Source of the DNA: JAVVXB01 sp036651815 | Lineage (GTDB): Bacteria; Bacillota; Clostridia; Christensenellales; CAG-138 | DNA: 64,000 nt | Direction of reading: 5' to 3' | NCBI GenBank assembly: GCA_036651815.1 | Contig: JAVVXB010000001.1 | Span: 91,208-155,207 of the forward strand | Part shown: positions 35,688-44,200 of the stretch, piece by piece | Layout of the letters: every line of letters starts with the position of its first letter | Numbering within the stretch: the first letter of the stretch is position 1 | Position numbers and translations under genes: made by a program | The notes under the pieces: model-generated | What the model was told of the DNA's origin: nothing | What the model saw: only the letters and a program-made list of their open reading frames with translations | Database searches by the model: none

Positions 35688-37445
35688 ATGAAAAGGGTAA
35701 TTACAATCATAGCGATTGTTGCAATCTTACTGATGATAGTTGTGCTGTTGTGCATTCCCGATACCTGTTTTCCGATGGGTGTATTCGAGCGCAACAATGT
35801 TGCCGGATTTAACGACGGATGGATATTGCAAAATGGAGAGGAAAGCAAGCTGCCGGTAGTTATCGATGTACCGCCTAATACAGCCTATTATATTTTTAAG
35901 GATATTCCAAAAGAGTTCGATGAAAGCCAGATGTCGATTGCATTTCAAAGCTTTTATCAAGATGTTGTAGTATCTATGGATGAAGAGGTTATTTATCGCT
36001 TTGAAAAACCGAAAGACCTGTGCTTTGGCAAAGCAGCGCCAAAGCATCTTAATGTAATTGACATACCATTGCATAGTGCAGGGAAACAACTCAAAGTGCA
36101 AGTTAGTTCACCGTATAAAAACTATTCGGTCATTATCAACCATTTTTTATATGGGCCAAGGGATAGGATAGAACTTGATTTGATTAAGCAGGATCTGCTG
36201 CAGTATATTGCGGCATTTGGCCTGGTGCTATTGGGTATATTTTTGCTTGTAATTGCGGCAGTGAAGTGTTTAAACAAGTATACGGTAGATGGGCTAATAT
36301 GGTTTGCGCTGTTTGTAATGGACATGGGAATATTCATATTATCGGACAACATGGTCTTTTGCTTTCAGATCGGGAATGATTATCTGTGCAACTATATCTC
36401 CATATACTCGTTTATTGCCTTGCCGGTTATATATTTTACATATGCACAAAAGAAGCTAAACGGAAATATCAAACAATACGCGAGCATACTGACCTTAGTG
36501 GGTCTTATATATATTGTAATCATAACCGGACTCCAGATTTTAAACATTCTAGATCTTATCGAAACAGCGAGGATCTCAAGAATCCTGACTGTGGGGGTTC
36601 AAATATACGCCTTAATTGATGGAATAAAGTATAAACGGCATATTCCATTGTCGGTCATGCTGTTTATAGCGATGGCGATCACGTTCGTTACTTTTTTGTA
36701 TACGGGAAAGATCTCATGGATTATGATCATAGCCATATACATTTATTCCTTATATATAGCCTATGGCATTATCAGTGACTCGGCAAAAAAAGTAAAAGAA
36801 GGAGAACAATATAAAATAAAGGCTGCGCAATACAATAACGATTTAAGTATTGTTCAGATCGGGACGCACTTTTTTTACCATGTAATTAATGCAACGCGGA
36901 CTCTGATAAAAACAAAACCGGATGTTGCTTATCAAATGTTAGGGAATTTTGCAAAATATTTAAGATATAAGACCGACGGCAATCGGATCTCAGGGAACAT
37001 GGTTCGGTTTAGTGACGAGATGAAAGCGATTTATGCGTACATCAATTTGGAAAAGGAGATCATGGGCGATCGACTCAGGGTGATCTATCAAATAGAAGAT
37101 GATCAATTCTACATTCCAGTATTAACCATACAGCCACTGGTAGAAAACGCGATTGAACACGGCATAGGCAAAAGGAAAGAGGGAGGAACCGTCATTATTT
37201 CAGTAAAGAAAGAGGCGGAGTATTATATTGTTACGGTAGAGGATGATGGCGTAGGTTTTGGAGAAGAAGTTGAAATCAACAACAGAGGGATTTCGATTGC
37301 TCAAGATAATATAAAGGAGCGGTTAACCTACTATGGTGACAACGAGATCATGATACAAAGTATCCCGGATCAAGGGACAAAGATCACAGTGAAATTTTCA
37401 AAAGTAAAGGAGAACCAAACACATGCGGACGATATTCGTGGATGA
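35688..37445 (+). CDS. LytS/YesM-like sensor histidine kinase with seven-helix membrane part
   Basis: A 585-residue membrane kinase. An N-terminal helix is followed by an extracytoplasmic domain (about 25-165) and seven hydrophobic helices (about 168-370), the 7TMR-DISM layout. The kinase part has His394 in THFFYHVIN, equivalent to the PHFLFN His box of the His_kinase (PF06580) family, then LGNFAKYLRYKT. The GHKL ATPase has Asn487 in PLVENAIEHGI, DDGVGF and an RGISIAQDNIKERL lid. The canonical Pro-His-Phe-Leu-Phe-Asn is altered to THFFYH, but the His stays. A GGAAGGGAGAG site precedes the ATG. It overlaps the response regulator by 23 bases. Confidence 0.88.
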   Translation: MKRVITIIAIVAILLMIVVLLCIPDTCFPMGVFERNNVAGFNDGWILQNGEESKLPVVIDVPPNTAYYIFKDIPKEFDESQMSIAFQSFYQDVVVSMDEEVIYRFEKPKDLCFGKAAPKHLNVIDIPLHSAGKQLKVQVSSPYKNYSVIINHFLYGPRDRIELDLIKQDLLQYIAAFGLVLLGIFLLVIAAVKCLNKYTVDGLIWFALFVMDMGIFILSDNMVFCFQIGNDYLCNYISIYSFIALPVIYFTYAQKKLNGNIKQYASILTLVGLIYIVIITGLQILNILDLIETARISRILTVGVQIYALIDGIKYKRHIPLSVMLFIAMAITFVTFLYTGKISWIMIIAIYIYSLYIAYGIISDSAKKVKEGEQYKIKAAQYNNDLSIVQIGTHFFYHVINATRTLIKTKPDVAYQMLGNFAKYLRYKTDGNRISGNMVRFSDEMKAIYAYINLEKEIMGDRLRVIYQIEDDQFYIPVLTIQPLVENAIEHGIGKRKEGGTVIISVKKEAEYYIVTVEDDGVGFGEEVEINNRGISIAQDNIKERLTYYGDNEIMIQSIPDQGTKITVKFSKVKENQTHADDIRG

Positions 37446-38205
37446 CGATATGCTTTCAATGGAGGGCTTTGAGATAGAGTGCGGGGAGATTCCGGGGATA
37501 GAGATTGTGGCGAAATTCACATCCCCTTTGGATGCGATAGCATATGCACAAACACACACGGTGGAATTTGCACTTCTGGATATCGATATGCCTGAGATGA
37601 GCGGACTGGACCTTTTTGACAGACTCAAATCCATATATAACGACATGATAATTGTTTTTATAACGGCGCATTCGGGTTATACGGTTGAAGTCATTCGAAA
37701 AAAAGCAGATTATGTAGTATTTAAGCCATATGATAAGGATGATGTTTTAGATGTGATTAAGCGGGCGAAGCTGCTGGAGAAGAGGCAGCATAAACGAATA
37801 TCCTTCAAAGTATTTGGGCACTTTGATATGTTTGCGGATGGAAAGCTTGTGACGTTTAGAACCGCTAAGGCGAAGGAGGTATTAGCACTTTGCGTATGCC
37901 GAGCCGGCGGCGAGGTCACGATTAGAGATATAGCGAGCCGATTATGGGACGATGAGGATATGCGTGCGTTGGAAACCTATAATTACAGAGTTGTTCTTGC
38001 ACGACTGGAAGAGACGCTGGCAGAGGTCAATGCGAGCGAAATATTTGTCCGAAAAAGAGGTCGCTGCTATATAGATAAGAATCTGGTAGAATGTGAGTAT
38101 TTTGATTTTTTGGAGGGAAGATTGGGAAACAAAGCAAAACTTATGGGCGATTTTATGCCGGAATATTCTTGGTCAGAATATGAAAAGGGTTGTTTTATCG
38201 GATAG
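37423..38205 (+). CDS. Response regulator with receiver and OmpR/SARP-like winged-helix output
   Basis: A 260-residue regulator. The receiver (1-120) has the acidic pocket DDD at 7-9, phospho-acceptor Asp53 in LLDIDMPEMSG, Thr in FITAHS and Lys in VFKPYD. The output domain (about 125-225) is a Trans_reg_C winged helix: FGHFDMF, FRTAKAKEVLALCVCRAGGEVTIRDIASRLWDD and the LEETLAEVN...KRGRCYID wing fit the SARP/AfsR DNA-binding type. The C-terminal YSWSEY resembles the start of a BTAD domain, which is not completed. AAGGAG precedes the ATG. Partner of the upstream kinase; targets unknown, but the surface operon 1.8 kb downstream is an obvious candidate. Confidence 0.88.
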   Translation: MRTIFVDDDMLSMEGFEIECGEIPGIEIVAKFTSPLDAIAYAQTHTVEFALLDIDMPEMSGLDLFDRLKSIYNDMIIVFITAHSGYTVEVIRKKADYVVFKPYDKDDVLDVIKRAKLLEKRQHKRISFKVFGHFDMFADGKLVTFRTAKAKEVLALCVCRAGGEVTIRDIASRLWDDEDMRALETYNYRVVLARLEETLAEVNASEIFVRKRGRCYIDKNLVECEYFDFLEGRLGNKAKLMGDFMPEYSWSEYEKGCFIG

Positions 38206-38559
38206 GAGCGGATGATCATATCCAGCCAATAACACGGAAAACAGAAAAGGCCCTTCTAACATGGTGGTACGGGGTAAAGAACGTACAGGGTATGATCGCT
38301 GCCGGATTCCGGTTGATAAAACCGATTGTAATCGTGCGCATCTTCGAGATTGTAAGCCACATGGAACATGACTGCTGGCAGCATTATGGGGACGAGCGAA
38401 GCAAGACGCAGCGAGTCATAAAGCGAAGGACGATCAGGGCGATTGCCAACGCATTGCGGCAGAACGTCGTTTCAGTCTTGTGAGTCATTCCCGATAAAAT
38501 AGACAATAAAAAGCGCTGAAAAACAGAATGAATCAGAGGATTTCGTATCATTCAGACGG

Positions 38560-39410
38560 TTAAGCAGCAACGTAAGGCAACACCCCCTTAACAAAGTCAT
38601 CTGGTGAAATCCAGCCAAGGGCTGAATGAGGGCGTACAGCGTTATAAAAGCACTCAATGTAATGAAAGATGGCGTTTTCAGCCTACCGCTTGGTGGCAAA
38701 TCGGGTCAAGTGAATCAACTCACATTTGAGACAGCTAAAGAAGTTCTCTGCAACCGCATTGTCGCATGGATCGCCCTTACGCGACATGATGGACGTAATA
38801 CCATGCTTTTCGAGTTCCTCCCGATAAGCATTAGAAGCGTATTGTAAAACACGAACACTGTGAAAAATCAACCAATTCTGGGGCTTTATACGGTGTATGG
38901 CCATTTGTAAGGCCGCAAGGGTAAGGCTCATATCAATGTGCGCAGAGAATGCATAGCCAGCCAACTGCTTTGTGCACAGATCCTTTATCATGGCCAGATA
39001 TAGCCATCCCTCCCCGGTAGGAATGTAAGTCATATCGCCGACCCAAACTCGACCAGGCTCGGATACATCAAACCTACGTTGCAGCAGATTGGAAGAAATG
39101 GGATATTTGTGGTTGGAATTGATCGTAACTCGATCGACTTTTTTGCGCAAGGAATGGATGCATCGCCTGCTTCATCAGGCGATGCACACGTCCACGTCCG
39201 CAGATAACGCTGCGATTGTGCAGCAGGAAAAACAAGCTGTTTAAGCCCATGGCAGGATACTTTTCATGCAAGCATACCACAACTCCCTTAAAAGCCACTG
39301 ATTGTTTAACTCACGTTGGCTGAACCCACGGTGCAGCCATGCATAATAGTCACTGCGGGAGAATCATCTTTTGTACGTTTATTGCGCTTTCGCCCTCCAA
39401 GGCGTTTGCC
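38560..39410 (-). pseudogene. IS3-family transposase (orfB), disrupted
   Basis: Reading on the minus strand, a helix-rich start (SDYYAWLHRGFSQRELNN) near 39.36 kb, GRGRVHRLMKQA near 39.17 kb and the rve integrase core RVWVGDMTYIPTGEGWLYLA...MSRKGDPCDNAVAENFFSCLKCEL are all present. They are broken by frameshifts around 39.1-39.3 kb and by an in-frame TAG at 38683-38685, which replaces a CAG of the usual KRQAEN. After the stop, homology resumes in frame (AENAIFHYIECFYNAVRPHSALGWISP) to a natural stop at 38560. No intact orfA and no terminal repeats could be found. Confidence 0.85.
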
Positions 39411-39810
39411 TGCATCTAAAATGTGCCGTTATTCAACAGGAAAAATATATTTGTTAAAAAATTATGCAATACGGAATTGATACGAAATATTATGTATTGT
39501 GATACGGTAGCATCTGTATAATGCTATTTAAGACAATGCTGTCGAATATTAGAGAATTAAATATGTTGTCATAAGATAGCCCCTAGAAGCTAGCGGGTTG
39601 GGTTTCGGAAGAGCCCGTATATGGGCCGAATTCTTAAGTCAACAAAACAAATTAGTTTGCGCAAAGAAGCTGGAGGAACTACCAATTATTGGGGAAAATT
39701 CAGGCCGGATTGTGAAACAATACGCTTGGATACAGCGCGAAAATTATTTTACTAGAAACATAGTTAAAAGACTGGTAAATCAGCTGTAGACGGCGAAACA
39801 AGTATATATT
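39411..39810 (+). other. Intergenic leader region before the riboswitch
   Basis: No convincing gene. TATAAT at 39517-39522 is the best -10 but lacks a good -35; if used, the leader to the riboswitch would be about 290 nt. A 63-codon frame at 39598-39789 has no recognisable domain. Several short GC hairpins occur near 39580-39640. Confidence 0.4.
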
Positions 39811-39887
39811 GAGCAAACTATGCGAAAGCATAGGACGCAAAGCCAAAGGGACTTAATCATGTTTGCTATGATAGTCAGCCGGTTGCC
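39811..39887 (+). promoter_or_regulatory. Cyclic-di-GMP-I (GEMM-I) riboswitch aptamer
   Basis: The GEMM core is nearly textbook. GCAAAC (39813-39818) leads into stem CTATGC/GCATAG with a GAAA tetraloop at 39824-39827, then GACGCAAAGCC (39834-39844). The second arm pairs GACT and ATCAT (39850-39853, 39856-39860) with ATGAT and AGTC (39868-39876), and CAGCCGGTTGCC closes the aptamer, TTGC (39883-39886) pairing with GCAA (39813-39816) as P1. The tetraloop, the GGACGCAAAGCC joint and the 3' GCC-GGTTGCC are the family's hallmarks. It precedes a terminator and then the DivIVA-signal peptidase-adhesin run. Confidence 0.92.
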
Positions 39888-39912
39888 ATGAAATAGACCA
39901 ATGTAAAAGCAA

Positions 39913-39943
39913 GGCAACCGGTGAGGGAAATCGGTTGTTTTTT
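39913..39943 (+). terminator. Riboswitch expression-platform terminator
   Basis: CAACCG (39915-39920) pairs with CGGTTG (39932-39937), followed by six T. The left arm is part of GGCAACCGG (39913-39921), which is exactly complementary over nine bases to CCGGTTGCC (39879-39887) of the aptamer. Aptamer closure and antiterminator are therefore mutually exclusive, which predicts termination when c-di-GMP is bound. Confidence 0.85.
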
Positions 39944-39976
39944 GTATGCGAGCGACACGGGAGAGGAAATGATGAG

Positions 39977-40582
39977 ATGAGCGAGGAACGAATCGAGGAC
40001 ATTATGTATGATGACCGTGAAGATTTTTTTCGGAATATGAATTTCAAAACCGTTATGAGAGGGTTCAACAAGAATGACGTTCAAACGGTTGTAAAAAAGC
40101 TCGCGATGATGTATGAGGAAAAAATTGCGAGTCTGGAAGAACAGCTTGAGGATGATTCAATAGAGCTTGAAAGCATGCGCAATTGTATTGCCAAGCAGGA
40201 GCGTGAGATTGGTATGGCAAGAGAAGAGATTGAGAAGCTAGAAAAAGCACAAAGGCCAATCTTTACAGAAACGATTGATAGAAGAAAACAAAGCGAGCGA
40301 GCGACACAGGACGTTTTGGATAAAGCAAAAATGCGGGTTGAGAGTCTGTTAGCGGATGCGGGCAAAAGACGGGATGCGCTATTGAGCGAAGCGGAGATAG
40401 AAGTGAGCAGGGCAAAGAAAAATGCAGATTCCTTGCTGCAAAACGCATACAACGAGGCCGGACGAATCAAGGAAAGAAACAATACCCAAAATAGGGCTTG
40501 GCTGTATATGCTTATGAAAATTCAAAAGCAGATAGCAGAAACAATATCTGAAGTTGAAGAAATGTCAGAGACTGTGCGCTAA
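39977..40582 (+). CDS. DivIVA-domain coiled-coil protein
   Basis: A 201-residue cytoplasmic protein, first gene of the riboswitch-controlled run. Residues 20-50 match the DivIVA membrane-binding and dimer motif (FKTVMRGFNKNDVQTVVKKLAMMYEEK). The rest is a long coiled coil rich in Glu, Lys, Arg and Ala up to about residue 180. DivIVA proteins gather at curved membrane and recruit partners to poles or septa; here it may place the secretion and anchoring of the surface proteins made by the genes that follow (inference). ATG 39977 has AGAGGA 9 nt upstream, 33 nt behind the terminator. Confidence 0.8.
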   Translation: MSEERIEDIMYDDREDFFRNMNFKTVMRGFNKNDVQTVVKKLAMMYEEKIASLEEQLEDDSIELESMRNCIAKQEREIGMAREEIEKLEKAQRPIFTETIDRRKQSERATQDVLDKAKMRVESLLADAGKRRDALLSEAEIEVSRAKKNADSLLQNAYNEAGRIKERNNTQNRAWLYMLMKIQKQIAETISEVEEMSETVR

Positions 40583-40584
40583 AG

Positions 40585-41190
40585 ATGGAAGATACTGGGC
40601 GAAGAGATCACACAACCACGAATGGTGAGCAGCATATAAAAACAAGCAAGTCTGCCATCATAGCAGAGATTATCGACGAGCGAATAACGCAAGGAGAGCG
40701 CCGCAAAGACTGGAAACGTTTTCTAATAGAACTTATCGTTATCGTTTTCGTGATATGTGTGCTGTTCAGATGGATTCTTGGGATCGCGGTTGTAAACGGT
40801 TCCTCAATGGAGCCTACGCTGATCAATGGCGATGTGGTTGTGTTTAACAGACTTATAAGCGAATACAATGTCGGCGATGTGGTTGTCATTACGAAACAAG
40901 GAGTCGTGTACGTCAAGCGCATCATTGCACGGAAGGGTGATATTGTTGATTTCACTGACAGCGGACGAATCAGTGTAAACGGCTCTATTATAGACGAGCA
41001 GTACACTCTCGGAAAAACGTACAGAACCGAGGCTGCCGTTTCATTTCCCGTCGTTGTAGAAAAAGGCTTTTTTGTGCTTGGGGATAACCGAGAGAACTCG
41101 CAGGACAGCAGAGGAACACGCTTGGGCCAATTGGATAAAGGGCAGCTGATCGGAAAGGCATTATGGTTTTTCAGGATTGGAACAATATAG
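40585..41190 (+). CDS. Signal peptidase I
   Basis: Type I leader peptidase of 201 residues, anchored by one helix (about 46-68) with the active site outside. Ser74 lies in NGSSMEPTL and Lys111 in VVYVKRIIA; the GDNRENSQDSR box is intact. It has a longer cytoplasmic N-terminal tail (about 45 residues) than housekeeping SipS-type enzymes. The gap to the DivIVA gene is 2 bases and no strong SD is seen, so translation is probably coupled. Its place inside a surface-protein operon points to a dedicated enzyme for the exported proteins, perhaps those with the AMA|AD cleavage site at 52.8 and 55.2 kb. Confidence 0.93.
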   Translation: MEDTGRRDHTTTNGEQHIKTSKSAIIAEIIDERITQGERRKDWKRFLIELIVIVFVICVLFRWILGIAVVNGSSMEPTLINGDVVVFNRLISEYNVGDVVVITKQGVVYVKRIIARKGDIVDFTDSGRISVNGSIIDEQYTLGKTYRTEAAVSFPVVVEKGFFVLGDNRENSQDSRGTRLGQLDKGQLIGKALWFFRIGTI

Positions 41191-41242
41191 AAAAGTAAGC
41201 TTACATGTAATAAAGATACATAGCTGTAACGGAGGTCGAACG

Positions 41243-44200
41243 ATGAAGAACATGAAAAGGGTACTGGGTTTAGTTTTAAGTATTATTATGGGCGTATCGT
41301 CTGTACTGACAGGCTGCACACAGATTGTTGCATTGGAAAAACAGACGATAGCCGTCTATTCATTGAGCTTCATTGATGGACAAGGGATGGGCCTTTCGGT
41401 TCCGGCAGAAACTCAGATAAAGGACGTTGAGATACAACTTCCCAATACGATGAATGCCGTTCTTAAATCGGATGAGCCGGATACCTTTACACCGTTGAAT
41501 GTAACTTGGCAGTGCATTGGATATGATGCGAAAACGCCAGGGATATATCACTTTGTGGCGGTGCTTCCAGAAGGCTATGCCTATGTTGGCGCCCTGATTG
41601 ATCAGCCTCCTAAAATAGAGGTCATAGTGGAGGGATTGGCAGATATTCCACCTTCTGTCGGACTTGGCGCGGAAGCCTGTTTGATATGCGGTGAGATTAC
41701 GCACACGACAGAAAAACACGATACAACAACAGATCAAACAATGGGACAATGCGCCACTTGTGGTTCGGTGGAACACACGACGGAAAACCACTTAACACCC
41801 TGTGAAACCTGCGGCTCGACAGGGCATACGACAAAAAATCATATCGCGCCCTGCGAGACTTGTGGTTCGACGGAACATACGACGGAAAACCACTTAACAC
41901 CCTGTGAAACCTGCGGCTCGACAGAGCATACGACAAAAAATCACATCACGCCCTGCGCGGCCTGTGGTTCTATGGAACATACGACAGAAAATCATCTGCC
42001 ACCGTGTGAAACCTGCGGCTCGAAAGAACATACGACAAAAAATCACATCACGCCCTGTGCGACTTGTGGATCGATGGAGCATACGACGGAAAATCACCCG
42101 GCACCGTGTAAAACCTGCGGCTCGACAGAGCATACGACAGACAAATGCACTGTGAACGTGCAAAATGTTGCGAGAATCACCTTTACCGTAAAAGAGGGAG
42201 AGGGAACACTTGCTGATGGACGTTTAAGCGTCGTTGTTTCTGTGAATAAGGGGGATAGTCTGGACACGGCAATCATCCCAGAAGCGATATCCAATGACCC
42301 GATGAGACTCCACTTTTACTGGAAGAGCGAGCGTACGGGAAACACATATAGAAATGAAGACTTGGCCGGGTTATATTTAGTTGATGATGTTACGATGATC
42401 GCATATTTTGTGCCGGCTCTTTGCACCTGTGGGGAAGGCGATGGCGCAGACATTCATAAGGCGAGCTGCGAAATATTGAAACTGCCTGAGTTCGTGATGA
42501 CCTATGAAGCGAAGGCGGAAAGCAACGAAACCATAGAGCTGCGAGAGGATCAGGTTGCAACGGCAATCGAGAATGCAACAGAAAAGCCAAATGCAGATGT
42601 GGCAAGCGAACCGGCTCTGAACAATAAAAACGAAGTTGCGGCAAGCACGCCGGTGCCAAGCAATCAAAATGCAGTTGCGATAAGTACGCCGGCTCCAACC
42701 GGTAAAAACGCAGCTGCGACAAGCACGCCGGTGCCAAGCAATCAAAACGCAGTTGCGACAAACACGTCCGTTCCAAGCGATCAAAACGTGGTTGTGATAA
42801 GCACACAGGCTCCGAGCGATCAAAATGCAGCGGTGATAAGTACGCCGGCTCCAACCGGTAAAAACGCAGCTGCGGCAGGAAAACGGTCGGCAGGCGCACT
42901 GTTTGCTGCTGCAGAACCCCGCCGCATACCTGCCGGACGTAGCACAGCACAGACGTCTCTCCAGGTGCCCGCGTTAATGGCGGCTTCGACGGGGGGGAAC
43001 GCAATCGACGGCATTGTTCCTAAAGGCACAATCTTCGTTTCACCCAATCCGGCTACTTCGACAATGGTCGGTTCTTACGCGTGGTATGATGATTTTGGTA
43101 GCGCAATATCGGCAATCAACCAAGCGGCGAGCGCAAGCACGACTTATAAGATCATTATCTGTAAGGATGGCTATGCTTTAACGCCAGCAGAGTCCGATAT
43201 GAGGACTATGGCGGGCAAGGCGGCAAAACTCATAATTTCGGCGAGCTGGAGAGATCCGGAGGGGGCTGAAACGAAGTGGAACGGAGCGGTATCAAACTGG
43301 GCAGGCCCTTATGGCGCAGGAAGCAGCGCACCGGCGGATGCGGGCACCATAAGCAATAGTGCATATTTCTTTTGTGGAGTACCTACCACATTTAGAAATA
43401 TTCGATTCGGTGGAACCACCAATCAAGGCGTGTATGGCTTGGGAAACGCGATGGTAATGGGCGAAGGCATCGAGATGATCGGTGGCATAAAATACAATCT
43501 ATACGGTGGAGGAGGGGGCGGATGGGATGCTGCCAGCACTTCTGAAACCTATGCATCTACCAATGTGACAGTATTCTCCGGAAGCTACGGTACGGCCGAA
43601 GATATAGCTGTTGCCGGCGGAAGTGCAGCGAAGGAAAGCATAACCGGAAATACGAATGTAAATATATACGGCGGGAAGTTTTCCGGAATGATTATGGGTT
43701 CCAACAGAGGATGCCAGGGGTCTCTACACGCAGGCAATAGTGTGTTGCGGGTTGTGCCCCTAAAGGGATTGAAATTTGTTGCGCCCACGCTCATTGGAGA
43801 CACCTATTCCGCTTGGCGTGAGGCCGGAACAGCAACGGTTAATGTCAACACGGATTCTTTTGGTGCGCCTGTTGATTTATCAAAAACCTCCATTGTAGCG
43901 TATGGCGGCAATCAAGTTTTAGTTCCGACAGTGACGGTCGGAGGCGCGGCGCCAAACGGAAAAAAAGGCAGCGATTTTACGGTTAGTATTAACATATCGG
44001 CAGGGACGAATGGCATAAAAGAAATTATCGGACGGACAAAATTGGTCTATAATCAAGATAATTTATATGCATCCAAGATCACGATTAACGCTGCCGGCAG
44101 AATAGGGCTTATTCAGGGCATGTATGATACCGATGCAGCGGACAATATGGCAAGAAAGTCCACGAGCGGTGCCCTGACATTGCAACTTAATGGAAACATA

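Noticed and set aside
38190..38483. 97-codon plus-strand frame after the response regulator
   Set aside because: It overlaps the regulator by 16 bases, has no SD at a usable start and no known domain; it could be a gene scrap but I cannot support it.
39598..39789. 63-codon frame in the riboswitch leader
   Set aside because: Start without SD, no motif, and it overlaps likely leader RNA.
41750..42148. CRISPR-like regular repeat array (51-bp period)
   Set aside because: The repeats are in frame inside a long coding sequence, contain no unique spacers and encode a Cys/His motif.
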